Origin: Clostridium paraputrificum | GTDB taxonomy: Bacteria > Bacillota > Clostridia > Clostridiales > Clostridiaceae | Assembly (NCBI RefSeq): GCF_900447045.1 | Contig: NZ_UAWH01000016.1 | Span: 124,001-188,000 of the forward strand | DNA: 64,000 bases | Reading direction: 5' to 3' | Part shown: piece after piece, positions 53,335 through 63,304 of the stretch | How the letters are laid out: each line of letters opens with the position of its first letter | How positions within the stretch are numbered: position 1 is the first letter of the stretch | Notes under the pieces: model-generated | Seen by the model: only the letters and a program-made list of their open reading frames with translations | The model's database searches: none | Told to the model about the DNA's origin: nothing | Translations under genes and position numbers: made by a program

Positions 53335-56166
53335 CTATTTAATAAACTTAAAATTCATATTTGTAATTTCATATCTTCCATTATTAATATTTATCTTAAA
53401 GAAAGACTTTCTTTTTTTATTTTCTTCTATAAATGAATTATAAAACTCCTCTCCATTTATACTTTTACAAATAGATCTTAAGTTCTCCAAATTCCATCTA
53501 TAGTAATCAATTTCTACCCTTCTTAATACTTCCTTCTTAGAAATATTCTCAATAATAGGGCCTCCTAAATCTCTTTGCAGACTTAAAAGAGTCTTATTAT
53601 TAGTTCCTCCATCTAAAATACAAAAGTATCCATAATCTGTAGTACTTCTAATTAGTCTTCCATAAACTTGTTTAACTTTTATACAAAGTTGTGGATAGTT
53701 AACATATCTATAATCCTTTTTTCTATAATTAACTATTGCTTTCAGTAATGGATCTTCAATAGATTTATTAGGTATCTTATCTAGAATAACTGCTGTTAAT
53801 GCATCTCCAGGTAAATCAATCCCTTCAAAAAACCCCTTACTTCCTAATATAATAACCTGCCTATCTCTATCACTTAAATACCTTATTGACTTTTTATTTG
53901 AATGTACTTCTATTTTACTTCCCTTTACTAGTTCATTAAGTCTATCCTCAACAGCTTGTTTCCTTAAATTATTAGTAAATAACACTAGTATATGACCATT
54001 TAACTTCACAGCCATTTCATATATAAATTGAGAAGAATTTTCTATAAAATCTCTACTATTATACCTTCCAATATCCTTTAAAGTAATTATCCTAGTTCTA
54101 TCTCTTAAGTTAAAAGTAGGTGGAACCACCCACTCATTTGCTTCTTCCTGTCCTAATATAGACTTAATTCTTAAAAATGAATTATTAATCCTAAGTGTTG
54201 CAGATAAAAATGTAACACTTTTTACATCATTTAATATCTGTTCATTAAATAATTCATCTACATTTAATGGTATGTTTCTTATTCTAAAATAGCTGTTATC
54301 TTTTGATACCTCAAACTCTTTTGCGGTATTTCCTTTTCCTTCTGACTGTTCTATAAATGAATCTAGGGTATCAAAGGAAGACTTTAGTTTTAAAATATAG
54401 TTTGTTACCATCCTATATTCGTGCTCTTCCTTACCTTCTTCCCCCTCTAAGGTTATATTATTAAAATACTTATTTAACACTGAATATAAAGCATATATAT
54501 TTTGTTTTAACTTAGATATATATACATCTAACCCTTTCAGCTTTTCCTTAATATGAGATTCAGCTAAAACATATTCTATCTTAAAGTTATATTCCTCATT
54601 AGGAAGCTCTGCATTATTTAAATAAACCAATAAACCTTGAATATCTAAATTTATTTGTGATACCAAATACTTCAATTTATCTAAATCTAATACCTCTCTA
54701 TATCCTAAAGATGCATTTAAATAATTTAATATTCTAAAGATAGAAGGTTCCTTTCCATATAAGTACTCTAGTTGTTCTTCTAAAACTTTAGATTCAAATT
54801 CATCTGCAAAAAAGTCATAGCACTTATCCATTAAATTATGAGCCTCATCTATTATAAGATGAGTAATCTTTTTCTTTTCACCATATGGCCAACTAGCAAG
54901 TAAGGAGTGATTTACAACTGTTATATTTTCTTGTGGTAATTCATTATACCTCTTTCTTAAATAGCACTTTTTGTAGCATCTATCTAAGTTACACTCATCA
55001 CTATCACATAAAAACTTATTTATATCCCCATCTAAGTTAAAATGATTAAAGGCAAACTGAGATACTTTTTCAATATCCCCATACTCACCCTCTTCACATA
55101 GTCTTTTTAAAAAAATCTCTCTTAAATTCTCTATTAAGTTACCAGTAACTTCACTATTTTTAGCTAATCGTTCCGGACACAAATAATTGCCTTTTCCTTT
55201 TATGTATCCAAAATTTATCCTATCACTTAATCCAAGCATTTCTAGCATATTAGGAATATCCCTATCTACAAGTTGATTTTGTAACTCTTTAGTATCTGTA
55301 GAAATAATAAAAGATGCATCCTCAACATTATGTGTATTCAAATTTTTGTAGCACTGAAGTATTCCTATAAGCAAATATGCAAAGGTCTTACCACTTCCTG
55401 TTGGTGCCTCAATAAATATACGTTCTTCTCTTTCAATATTTTCTCTTATCTTAAATGAAAATTTCTCTTGCTCTTCTCTATACTGATAATTGAAATCTCC
55501 CCCTCTATTCCATATATCCTTCCTTCTTAATAACTTTTCAAATTCATTATAAGGAATTTTCTTTTTCGAAGCTTTAATCTCAACTTCTTGTTTTTTATTA
55601 TATTTAACATAATTAAATTCATTATAATTAAAAAACAGTGGCTTCTGTAAATACACAGCCCACCCCCATTTTTCATGGATATTATAATCAAGTTTTAATA
55701 TATTATATAAATTAGCATTTTTCTTTTTATACTCTTCTTCCTTATCCCACAATCTACATAAAAATGAATTAAGTACATAAAGAATATTTGTTGCTTTATT
55801 TATATTATCAAAATCAATTGATGTAACTTCTTTTATTAAACTTATAACTCTATAATCTCTTCTCCACGGTTCTAAAATGGAACAAAGTTCCCTTAAATCT
55901 AATATTTCATTCTTTATATCACTTATATATTTTTCTAAAAATCTTTTTGTAAATGATGCATCCTCACATATTATTGGAAGCACTTCTATAAATAACATTA
56001 ACTTTTTTATATCTTGTAATTTATTCTTGAAGGAAGTAGAGAAAACTTCAACATTACCTTCTTTTATTTTTACTCCATCTATTCTTATTATTTCTGAATA
56101 CAATGGATCGAAGGATGTAGCATCAATGTAAAGATATACTACATTATTTAAAATACTATTATCCAC
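53335..56166 (-). CDS. DinG/XPD-family Fe-S helicase with degenerate exonuclease-like N-terminus
   Basis: 943 residues from the GTG at 56166 (AGGAG 7 bases upstream). The N-terminal ~170 residues align in pattern with DnaQ-type exonuclease domains (YLYIDATSFDP..., EIIRIDGVKI), but motif I is DAT where catalysis needs DxE. Helicase motif I is IEAPTGSGKTFAYLL and motif II is LIIDEAHNLMD. Fe-S ligands are likely the Cys in NYLCPE and those in LCDSDECNLDRCYKKC. C-terminal motifs include VTFLSATL, GSKGFFEGIDLPG and QVYGRLIRSTTDYG. Role presumably DNA repair or R-loop resolution, inferred from the family. Confidence 0.88.
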   Translation of the reverse strand: MDNSILNNVVYLYIDATSFDPLYSEIIRIDGVKIKEGNVEVFSTSFKNKLQDIKKLMLFIEVLPIICEDASFTKRFLEKYISDIKNEILDLRELCSILEPWRRDYRVISLIKEVTSIDFDNINKATNILYVLNSFLCRLWDKEEEYKKKNANLYNILKLDYNIHEKWGWAVYLQKPLFFNYNEFNYVKYNKKQEVEIKASKKKIPYNEFEKLLRRKDIWNRGGDFNYQYREEQEKFSFKIRENIEREERIFIEAPTGSGKTFAYLLIGILQCYKNLNTHNVEDASFIISTDTKELQNQLVDRDIPNMLEMLGLSDRINFGYIKGKGNYLCPERLAKNSEVTGNLIENLREIFLKRLCEEGEYGDIEKVSQFAFNHFNLDGDINKFLCDSDECNLDRCYKKCYLRKRYNELPQENITVVNHSLLASWPYGEKKKITHLIIDEAHNLMDKCYDFFADEFESKVLEEQLEYLYGKEPSIFRILNYLNASLGYREVLDLDKLKYLVSQINLDIQGLLVYLNNAELPNEEYNFKIEYVLAESHIKEKLKGLDVYISKLKQNIYALYSVLNKYFNNITLEGEEGKEEHEYRMVTNYILKLKSSFDTLDSFIEQSEGKGNTAKEFEVSKDNSYFRIRNIPLNVDELFNEQILNDVKSVTFLSATLRINNSFLRIKSILGQEEANEWVVPPTFNLRDRTRIITLKDIGRYNSRDFIENSSQFIYEMAVKLNGHILVLFTNNLRKQAVEDRLNELVKGSKIEVHSNKKSIRYLSDRDRQVIILGSKGFFEGIDLPGDALTAVILDKIPNKSIEDPLLKAIVNYRKKDYRYVNYPQLCIKVKQVYGRLIRSTTDYGYFCILDGGTNNKTLLSLQRDLGGPIIENISKKEVLRRVEIDYYRWNLENLRSICKSINGEEFYNSFIEENKKRKSFFKININNGRYEITNMNFKFIK

Positions 56167-56243
56167 AACCCTACTCCTTTCTTTATACATACCTTAGTAT
56201 TTTACAAGAACTACTTAAATAAGTAAAATATTTTTTTAGCAAA

Positions 56244-56278
56244 AAAATAGTCCTATCAAAATTTGATAGAACTATTTA
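56244..56278 (-). terminator. Terminator after ackA
   Basis: AAATAGT-C-CTATCAAA and its partner arm (56245-56260, 56262-56277) pair with one internal mismatch, then TTTTTTTGC on the minus strand. Confidence 0.7.
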
Positions 56279-56288
56279 TCTAATAAAA

Positions 56289-57482
56289 CTACTTCACTAA
56301 ATTTTTAGTATCTCTTGCTATAACTAATTCTTCATTAGTTGGTATAACAAATGCTTTTACTGTAGAGTCTTCAGTAGAGATTTCTCTTACTTTTCCTCTT
56401 ACGTTATTCTTTTCTTTATCAACCTTAACTCCTAAGAATTCTAAACCTTCTAGGCAAGCTTCTCTAGTTTCAGGACCATTTTCTCCAACACCAGCTGTAA
56501 ATACTATAGCATCTACACCACCCATAGCAGCTGCATAAGCTCCTATTTGTGTTCTAATTCTGTAGTGATATATATCTAAAGCAAGTATAGCTCTTTCGTC
56601 TCCCTTAGCTGCTGCATCTTCAATATCTCTAAAGTCTGAGCTTACACCTGAAATTCCAAGTACACCTGATTTCTTATTTAATAATGTATTTACATCCTCT
56701 GTTGAATATTTTAATTCATTTATTAAGTATAAAACTATTGCAGGGTCTATACTTCCTGATCTTGTTCCCATTACAATACCATCAAGTGGTGTGAATCCCA
56801 TTGTAGTATCGATTGAAACACCATTTTTAACTGCACATAAAGATGCACCATTTCCAAGATGACAAGTTACTATCTTAAGATCTTTTATATCTTTGCCCAT
56901 AACTTCTGCAACTTTATTTGATACATACATATGTGAAGTACCATGGAATCCATATTTTCTTATTCCATTTTCAGAGTATAATTCATATGGCAATGCATAA
57001 AGGAAAGCTTCCTTTGGCATTGTTTGATGGAATGCTGTATCAAATACTGCTACCATTGGTGTATTTGGCATTAACTCCTCACATGCTTCTATACCAATCA
57101 TGTTTGGTGGGTTATGTAATGGAGCTAACTTATAGCATTCTTCAATTGACTTCTTAACTTCCTCAGTTATTAATACTGATGAAGCATATTTTTCTCCACC
57201 ATGTACTACTCTATGACCAACTGCAGTAATTTCATCCATTGATTTAATTACACCATGTTCACCATCAACTAAAGCCTTTAATACTATTTCAATAGCTTCT
57301 TTATGGTTATTCATAGGAGTCTTAACTATATACTTATCTTTTCCTTCAACCTTTTGTGTTAAAACTGATCCTTCAATTCCAATTCTTTCAACTAAACCTT
57401 GTGCTAATGAGTTCTCTGTTTCCATATCAATTAATTGATACTTTAAAGATGAACTACCACAATTAATTACTAAAACCTTCAT
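56289..57482 (-). CDS. ackA: Acetate kinase
   Basis: Converts acetyl phosphate plus ADP to acetate plus ATP, the main fermentative ATP step in clostridia. 397 residues from the ATG at 57482 (GGAGG 8 bases upstream). The N-terminus [16 protein letters not shown], the VGHRVVHGG block, [13 protein letters not shown] and [16 protein letters not shown] are family signatures. Usually paired with pta, but here the gene stands alone; pta is not in the window. Confidence 0.97.
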   Translation of the reverse strand: MKVLVINCGSSSLKYQLIDMETENSLAQGLVERIGIEGSVLTQKVEGKDKYIVKTPMNNHKEAIEIVLKALVDGEHGVIKSMDEITAVGHRVVHGGEKYASSVLITEEVKKSIEECYKLAPLHNPPNMIGIEACEELMPNTPMVAVFDTAFHQTMPKEAFLYALPYELYSENGIRKYGFHGTSHMYVSNKVAEVMGKDIKDLKIVTCHLGNGASLCAVKNGVSIDTTMGFTPLDGIVMGTRSGSIDPAIVLYLINELKYSTEDVNTLLNKKSGVLGISGVSSDFRDIEDAAAKGDERAILALDIYHYRIRTQIGAYAAAMGGVDAIVFTAGVGENGPETREACLEGLEFLGVKVDKEKNNVRGKVREISTEDSTVKAFVIPTNEELVIARDTKNLVK

Positions 57483-57555
57483 GTTCAATTCCTCCAACTT
57501 CATTGTCTTTTATGCTATAAAAGCATTAAATAATTATTATTTCTTATAATGATAC

Positions 57556-57726
57556 CTATCTAAAATACCACTTATATTCTTGACATAATATCATTAAATA
57601 ATTCACTTCTAAATCGTTTCCATCATTGTAAAAAATATCCTGATAACTACTATCAACAATACCTTTATAATAATGGGTAAAACCCCTGTAGTCAACAGTT
57701 TTAACCTGTTTTTTAATGTTAAGTTT
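57556..57726 (-). other. Unexplained open frame upstream of ackA (possible small or decayed gene)
   Basis: The 313-base gap between ackA and the HutP-like gene holds a minus-strand frame open for 56 codons (57559-57726), long for such A+T-rich DNA. Its translation has protein-like composition (e.g. VDYRGFTHYYKGIVDSS, ILCQEYKWYF). It has no in-frame ATG at its head. An ATG at 57737-57739 lies in another frame, and loss of one A from the AAAAA run after it would join the two (M-L-K-L-N-I-K-K). Either a frameshifted gene remnant or chance. Confidence 0.35.
57667..57695 (-). promoter_or_regulatory. Candidate promoter for ackA
   Basis: Minus strand: TTGACT (57690-57695), 17 bases and TATTAT (57667-57672), implying a leader of about 175 bases before ackA. 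It lies inside the unexplained open frame, so both readings cannot be fully independent. Confidence 0.45.
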
Positions 57727-57777
57727 TTAACATATATACTCTACTACTTATATTTAAAATTTTGTTATAGTAGTAAA

Positions 57778-57803
57778 AAAAGAGAGTAACTAGCACTCTC
57801 TTT
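57778..57803 (-). terminator. Terminator after the HutP-like gene
   Basis: Perfect nine-base arms 57779-57787 and 57795-57803 (AAAGAGAGT/ACTCTCTTT), then TTTTTTACTAC on the minus strand. Confidence 0.85.
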
Positions 57804-57816
57804 AAAAAACATCTTA

Positions 57817-58233
57817 TTATTCAGGTAATGACCTATGCCCTATTCCTATTACAACTTCATCTAAATGCAATAGTCCAATACTTAAAAAAATACATACAGA
57901 AATATGTTCACCTTTTCTTGCTATGCCTATTTTTCCACCTACATTTTGTGCATTTGCTCTATTACTTATTTGCATTAATGCATCTCTAGTTGCACCTATC
58001 ACTGCTCCTTCATGAAGATGCTCATCTCTAATTAAGTTATTCCTTTTAGATGCCACTAAGGCTCTTTCAAGAATTTTATGAATTGATTCATTAATATTGC
58101 CACCAACATTAACTGCTGTAACTTTTACTCCTTGCTTAAAATAGCTTTCTTTTAAAATTTCTTCCTCATCTCTATTACTAATTGCCATTCTGGTAGCAAT
58201 TCTTGCAACTTCTGTACTATTTTGATTTACCAT
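57817..58233 (-). CDS. hutP: HutP-family RNA-binding regulator
   Basis: 138 residues matching HutP along its length. The N-terminal helix is RIATRMAISNRDEEEILKES. The metal/histidine-site region HEGAVIGATRDALMQIS and the C-terminal LHLDEVVIGIGHRSLP carry the conserved histidines that bind Mg2+ and the effector. Bacillus HutP is an antiterminator of the histidine-utilisation operon, activated by L-histidine. No hut gene is nearby, so its RNA target here is unknown. Symbol given for family likeness. Confidence 0.85.
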   Translation of the reverse strand: MVNQNSTEVARIATRMAISNRDEEEILKESYFKQGVKVTAVNVGGNINESIHKILERALVASKRNNLIRDEHLHEGAVIGATRDALMQISNRANAQNVGGKIGIARKGEHISVCIFLSIGLLHLDEVVIGIGHRSLPE

Positions 58234-58265
58234 TTCATATTCTCCATCCTAAGTATAATATTTTG

Positions 58266-59198
58266 TTATATAACTGATAATGAAAAAACTGTACATTCTT
58301 CTAGTGCCAGGAAAACATTAATTTCATCACTTACATTTATATCAATTAAATCAGCCTTTAACTCCTCAACATATTTATTTAGTAATAAACCTAAAGAAAT
58401 CATTATCCTTAAATCTCTATTCATAAAATATCTATATTTCTTAGTATTTTTCAAAGAATTATAAATATCCTTTAATTCCACACAAAAGCTTTCAGGATCT
58501 TCTACTAACATAGTAGCTAGTCCTAATAATGGATATGCTTTATCTGGGATTTCAAATAACTCTGATTTTATATTGCACATTATATTTAATGCTTTTTCAA
58601 CTTTTGTTTCAACATTATCTTCATCTATCATCAGTAATGTTGAAAAACTTTTTATATCTACAGAACTCTCTCTTCCCGTTACCTTCAATATATTTTCTAT
58701 TTCAGTAAGTTCTTTTCTTATTCTATCAACACTTCTATTGGTACATGATAAATTTGCATAACTTATATAATCATTATCTTTTAGACTACTATTTATATCA
58801 ATTATTCTATTGATTCTATTGTCTAATTCTTTACCAAAAAACCTTTTTGCAAGCATTAATGATGCAAAAGCAGCCTTCTCATTTCCTTTAAAACCATTCT
58901 GGATTAATCTTTCATATACATATAATGTGTTATTAAATACTTGTACATAATCATCCCTATCATCTAACATAATAGAGCAAATTTTATTAAATACCCCTTT
59001 AAAAGGATAAGGTAATTTTCTACTATCTAAATACTTTCTAACTTCTTTTATTTTTTCTAAAGAAAACTCTTTATCTGTCCTAACATATAGCAATGCCTCA
59101 AAGTGATTAAGAAGATTTCCATCCCACCTTAATGCCTTTCTAATATCATTATAATTGTCAGAAAGTAAGTCTACCTTACTCCTCAGCTCAACGTCCAT
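58266..59198 (-). CDS. DUF4003 family protein
   Basis: 310 residues, all-alpha, no membrane segment. Conserved DUF4003-type blocks are RKALRWDGNLLNHFEALLYV and NEKAAFASLMLAKRF, then YPLLGLATMLVEDPE. Function unknown. It precedes the HutP-like gene by about 30 bases and may be cotranscribed with it. AAGGATG site. Confidence 0.8.
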   Translation of the reverse strand: MDVELRSKVDLLSDNYNDIRKALRWDGNLLNHFEALLYVRTDKEFSLEKIKEVRKYLDSRKLPYPFKGVFNKICSIMLDDRDDYVQVFNNTLYVYERLIQNGFKGNEKAAFASLMLAKRFFGKELDNRINRIIDINSSLKDNDYISYANLSCTNRSVDRIRKELTEIENILKVTGRESSVDIKSFSTLLMIDEDNVETKVEKALNIMCNIKSELFEIPDKAYPLLGLATMLVEDPESFCVELKDIYNSLKNTKKYRYFMNRDLRIMISLGLLLNKYVEELKADLIDINVSDEINVFLALEECTVFSLSVI

Positions 59199-59308
59199 AT
59201 CATCATCCTTTTTTATTCTTATATATTTTCATTATAATAATATCATACATTTGATATTATTTGAATTTTATATTTTTAACATTTTATTAATAAATCCCTA
59301 TATAGATT

Positions 59309-59343
59309 AAAGAGGATAAGCATATTAAATACTCATCCTCTTT
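59309..59343 (-). terminator. Terminator of the fatty-acid operon
   Basis: AAAGAGGAT/ATCCTCTTT arms (59309-59317, 59335-59343) extend by two pairs after a mismatch. The hairpin begins 3 bases after the accA stop. The tail is AATCTATATAG, only weakly T-rich. Confidence 0.65.
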
Positions 59344-59345
59344 AA

Positions 59346-60155
59346 CTATCTTCCCATTTTTCTAAATTTTTCATATCTATTAGTTAGTATTTCTTTCCTA
59401 TCTTTATATCTTAATGAATATACTTCCTCTACAAGTTCCCTTTTTATAGCTGCTGCCATTTTAAGCGGATTCTTGTGAGCACCTCCATTAGGTTCCTTAA
59501 TAACTTTATCTACTATATTATGATCTATTAAATCCTGTGCTGTTATCTTCATTACTTCTGCTGCTTCCTTAGCTTTACTACCATCCTTCCACAAAATAGA
59601 TGCAAAGCCTTCTGGTGATAGAATAGAATATATAGAATGCTCTAACATAAGAATCCTATCTGCCACTGCTAGTGCTAAAGCACCTCCACTTCCACCTTCA
59701 CCTAAAAGAACAGTTATAATAGGAGTTTTTAGCCTACTCATTTCTAATAAATTCTTTGCAATTGCTTCTCCTTGCCCTCTTTCTTCTGCATCAACTCCAC
59801 AAAAAGCTCCTGGGGTATCTACAAAACAAATAACCGTTCTATCAAATTTTTCAGCTTCCTTCATTAGTCTTAATGCCTTTCTATAACCTTCTGGTTTGGG
59901 CATTCCAAAATTTCTTTCTATATTTTCTTTAGTGTTAGCCCCTTTAGTTATTGCAATAATTGTAACAGGAATTCCTTCTAGAAAACCTATTCCCCCAATT
60001 ACTGCATTATCATCTCCAAAATATCTATCTCCATGTAGTTCTATAAAATCACTAAAAATATTTTCAATGTAAAAGGCTCCTGTAGGTCTATCTTTGTGTC
60101 TTGCAATCACTACCTTATCCCATGCTGACATGGTTTTAATTATATCTCTAGTCAT
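59346..60155 (-). CDS. accA: Acetyl-CoA carboxylase carboxyltransferase subunit alpha
   Basis: With AccD transfers CO2 from carboxybiotin to acetyl-CoA, giving malonyl-CoA. 269 residues, a short form. Motifs are [41 protein letters not shown], the oxyanion/CoA region [23 protein letters not shown], and [18 protein letters not shown]. It overlaps the accD stop by 8 bases and is last in the operon. Confidence 0.96.
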   Translation of the reverse strand: MTRDIIKTMSAWDKVVIARHKDRPTGAFYIENIFSDFIELHGDRYFGDDNAVIGGIGFLEGIPVTIIAITKGANTKENIERNFGMPKPEGYRKALRLMKEAEKFDRTVICFVDTPGAFCGVDAEERGQGEAIAKNLLEMSRLKTPIITVLLGEGGSGGALALAVADRILMLEHSIYSILSPEGFASILWKDGSKAKEAAEVMKITAQDLIDHNIVDKVIKEPNGGAHKNPLKMAAAIKRELVEEVYSLRYKDRKEILTNRYEKFRKMGR

Positions 60156-61014
60156 TGTTACTCACCCCATGCATTAAAAGAAGCTTATAAAGCATCTTTC
60201 TAATATCTTTTCTATGGACTATAGCATCTACAAAGCCTTTTTCTAACAAGAATTCGGCCTTTTGAAAGTCATCTGGAAGTGTTTCTCTAATGGTATTTTC
60301 AATTACTCTTCTTCCTGCAAATCCAACTAATGTTCCTGGTTCACTTAAAATAATATCACCTTCCATAGCAAAACTTGCAGTCACTCCTCCTGTTGTTGGA
60401 TTAGTTAGTACTGTTATATATAGCAAACCTGCATCATCATGTTTTCCTATTGCTGCGCTAATCTTAGCCATTTGCATCAAAGAAAAGATTCCTTCTTGCA
60501 TCCTAGCTCCTCCAGAGGTTGTAAATATAATTAATGGTAGTTTTCTTTCTGTGGCACATTCAATTAAGGATGTAATTCTTTCGCCTACTACAGTTCCCAT
60601 ACTTCCCATCATAAAATAGCTATCCATAACAGCTATAGCTACCGCTATACCATTAATTTTACCAATACCTGTGATAACTGCTTCACTACTATCAGTTTTT
60701 TCCTTACTTTTTTCAAGTTTTTCTTCATATCCATCAAAGTTTATAGGATTGGTTGTTTTAATATCCTCTCCCATTTCTTTGAAACTTCCCTTATCAACTA
60801 AAAAATTAATTCTAGTTCTTGCTTTTAACCTTAAATGGTTATTACAACTATTACAAACGTAAAGATTTGATTTTAAATCCTCCTTATAAATAATACTTCC
60901 GCATTTATCACACTTTAACCACATTCCAGATGGTATATTAGGTTTTTCTTCTGCTTCTACATTTACATTTTTTACTGTTCCGTATTTATTTTTCTTAAAT
61001 AAATCCTTAAGCAT
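60148..61014 (-). CDS. accD: Acetyl-CoA carboxylase carboxyltransferase subunit beta
   Basis: 288 residues. The N-terminal zinc ribbon is [13 protein letters not shown] and then [12 protein letters not shown]. The crotonase-like core has [21 protein letters not shown], the [20 protein letters not shown] glycine loops and [11 protein letters not shown]. Start and stop overlap with accC and accA (8 bases each) imply balanced synthesis of the two subunits. Confidence 0.97.
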   Translation of the reverse strand: MLKDLFKKNKYGTVKNVNVEAEEKPNIPSGMWLKCDKCGSIIYKEDLKSNLYVCNSCNNHLRLKARTRINFLVDKGSFKEMGEDIKTTNPINFDGYEEKLEKSKEKTDSSEAVITGIGKINGIAVAIAVMDSYFMMGSMGTVVGERITSLIECATERKLPLIIFTTSGGARMQEGIFSLMQMAKISAAIGKHDDAGLLYITVLTNPTTGGVTASFAMEGDIILSEPGTLVGFAGRRVIENTIRETLPDDFQKAEFLLEKGFVDAIVHRKDIRKMLYKLLLMHGVSNND

Positions 61015-62359
61015 TTCTCTTCACCATCACTTTTTCTAAGAAAGAGGTATCATACGCCCCTCTTACAACTTCATCCATTTCTAATAAAGAAAATTGAAAG
61101 TCCACATTTGTTTTTACTCCACCTACACCAAACTCTCCTAAAGCTCTTTTCATTATTGTTATTGCTTCTTCTCTATCTTTACCAAAAGAAATTAGCTTAG
61201 CTAACATTGAATCATAACAATGTGGAATTTTATAACCACAGTAAATAGCTGAATCTAGTCTTACTCCTCTTCCTCCAGGAACATACAACTCTGTAATTTT
61301 TCCAGGACAAGGCATAAAATCTCTATCTGGATCTTCTGCATTAATTCTACATTCTATAGCATGACCTTTAATTTTAATATCCTCTTGCTTTAACTCTAAT
61401 TCTAATCCTGATGCAATTTTTAATTGTTCTTTCACAATATCTATCCCTGTTATCATTTCTGTTATAGGATGCTCAACTTGTATTCTTGTGTTCATTTCCA
61501 TGAAGTAATAATTACAATCCTTATCTACTAAAAACTCTATTGTTCCTGCATTTTTATAATTAACAGCCTTAGCTGCTTTTTTCGCAATTTCTCCCATCTC
61601 AATTCTTAAATCTGAAGTTAAAAATGTTGATGGTGCTTCTTCTAATACTTTTTGATTCTTTCTTTGAAGAGAACATTCTCTTTCATTTAAATGTATTACA
61701 TTTCCATAAGTATCTGCTAAAATTTGAAATTCTATATGTCTTGGATTTTGTATATATTTTTCAATATACAATCTATCATCTCCAAAGCATGCTTTAGCTT
61801 CTGCTTTTGCTGTATTATATCCTCTTCTTAACTCTCCTTCATTAAAGGCTATTCTAATACCTTTTCCTCCGCCACCTGCTGATGCTTTTATCATTACAGG
61901 ATAACCTATTTCCTCGGCAATATAGGAAGCGTGCTCCTCACTTTCAATTATACCTTCAAAACCAGGTACAACAGGTATATTGGCATCCTTCATTACTTCT
62001 CTTGCCTTAGCCTTATTTCCCATTAATTCAATTGAAGCATAATCAGGACCTATAAACTTTATATTACACTCCTTGCACATCTTAGCAAACTTAGCATTCT
62101 CCGATAAAAAACCAAAGCCTGGATGAATAGCATCTGCCCCTGTAAGTACACATGCACTTAATATATTAGTTATATTTAAATAACTGTCTTTAGCAGAAGC
62201 TGGTCCTATGCATACAGCTTCATCTGCTAGTTGAGTATGAAGGGCCTCTTTATCAATTTCTGAATATACTGCTACCGTTAAAATGCCAAGCTCTCTACAA
62301 GCTCTTATTATTCTAACAGCTATTTCTCCTCTATTTGCAATAAGTACTTTCTTAAACAT
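61007..62359 (-). CDS. accC: Acetyl-CoA carboxylase biotin carboxylase subunit
   Basis: ATP-grasp enzyme carboxylating biotin on AccB. 450 residues from the ATG at 62359, since AGGTGATAAGG lies just before it (a GTG three codons upstream is rejected). N-terminal [23 protein letters not shown] loop [15 protein letters not shown], catalytic HIEFQILAD and [18 protein letters not shown], and [15 protein letters not shown] are all intact. Confidence 0.97.
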   Translation of the reverse strand: MFKKVLIANRGEIAVRIIRACRELGILTVAVYSEIDKEALHTQLADEAVCIGPASAKDSYLNITNILSACVLTGADAIHPGFGFLSENAKFAKMCKECNIKFIGPDYASIELMGNKAKAREVMKDANIPVVPGFEGIIESEEHASYIAEEIGYPVMIKASAGGGGKGIRIAFNEGELRRGYNTAKAEAKACFGDDRLYIEKYIQNPRHIEFQILADTYGNVIHLNERECSLQRKNQKVLEEAPSTFLTSDLRIEMGEIAKKAAKAVNYKNAGTIEFLVDKDCNYYFMEMNTRIQVEHPITEMITGIDIVKEQLKIASGLELELKQEDIKIKGHAIECRINAEDPDRDFMPCPGKITELYVPGGRGVRLDSAIYCGYKIPHCYDSMLAKLISFGKDREEAITIMKRALGEFGVGGVKTNVDFQFSLLEMDEVVRGAYDTSFLEKVMVKRNA

Positions 62360-62368
62360 CCTTATCAC

Positions 62369-62794
62369 CTATCCTATAGCAAACATTATTTCTGCTTCAC
62401 AAACCTTTTTTCCCTCAACAGTAGCTACTGCCTTTCCTATTCCTATAGGTCCCCTTAATTTAATAATTTCACAACTTAAATCTAATCTATCACCTGGTAC
62501 TACTGGCTTTCTCCATTTAACTTTATCTGCACCAGCAAACATAGGTATTTTCCCTTTAAATTCATTCATACTTAATATTGAGACTGCACCTAATTGAGCT
62601 AGAGCCTCTAATATTAACACACCTGGCATTATAGGTTTTTCTGGAAAATGCCCTTGAAAAAATTGATCATTTATTGTTACATTTTTATATCCTTTTATAC
62701 TTTTACCTTCAACCACTTCAGTAACTCTATCTACTAAAAGGAAAGGATATCTATGAGGTAAAATCTCTCTAATTTCATTTATGTCCATCATCAT
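62369..62794 (-). CDS. fabZ: 3-hydroxyacyl-ACP dehydratase FabZ
   Basis: Hot-dog-fold dehydratase of fatty-acid elongation. 141 residues. The catalytic His lies in [13 protein letters not shown], the catalytic Glu in [15 protein letters not shown], and the [14 protein letters not shown] block is intact. The ATG follows directly on the accB stop, whose last codons supply the AAAGGAG site. Confidence 0.97.
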   Translation of the reverse strand: MMMDINEIREILPHRYPFLLVDRVTEVVEGKSIKGYKNVTINDQFFQGHFPEKPIMPGVLILEALAQLGAVSILSMNEFKGKIPMFAGADKVKWRKPVVPGDRLDLSCEIIKLRGPIGIGKAVATVEGKKVCEAEIMFAIG

Positions 62795-63286
62795 TTATAT
62801 CTCCTTTACCTTAAATAATGGTTGCCCATATTCCACCATTTCGCCATCTCTTACTAATATCTCTTTTACTACTCCATTTACATCACTTTCAATTTCATTC
62901 ATAAGTTTCATAGCTTCTATTATACATAGTACATCACCCTTAGAAACTTCATTTCCTTCAGATACAAAAGCTTTACTGTCTGGAGATGAAGCACTATAAA
63001 AAGTACCAACCATCGGAGACTTAATAACTTTTAAATCTTCATCCTTTTCTTCTACCTTTATTTCACTTCCATCTGTAGCAACATTTACTGATATACTATT
63101 ATTCATATCCCCTTGACTACTTGGCAATTCTTTTGTAACAACTTCTTTATCCTTTTCTTCTGAAACAATATTTCTACTTAATGATTTATCCATTTTTATA
63201 TGTCCATCATCAGTTTCTATCTCAAAGTATGCTAATTGTGATGAATTTATTAACTCAATTAACTCTTTAACCTCTTTAAAATTCAT
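62795..63286 (-). CDS. accB: Biotin carboxyl carrier protein of acetyl-CoA carboxylase
   Basis: 163 residues. The N-terminal helix ([20 protein letters not shown]) precedes a flexible acidic linker. The C-terminal biotinyl domain begins near [11 protein letters not shown] and carries biotin-accepting Lys127 in [18 protein letters not shown] site. Confidence 0.96.
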   Translation of the reverse strand: MNFKEVKELIELINSSQLAYFEIETDDGHIKMDKSLSRNIVSEEKDKEVVTKELPSSQGDMNNSISVNVATDGSEIKVEEKDEDLKVIKSPMVGTFYSASSPDSKAFVSEGNEVSKGDVLCIIEAMKLMNEIESDVNGVVKEILVRDGEMVEYGQPLFKVKEI

Positions 63287-63304
63287 AATAAAACCTCCTA
63301 AATC

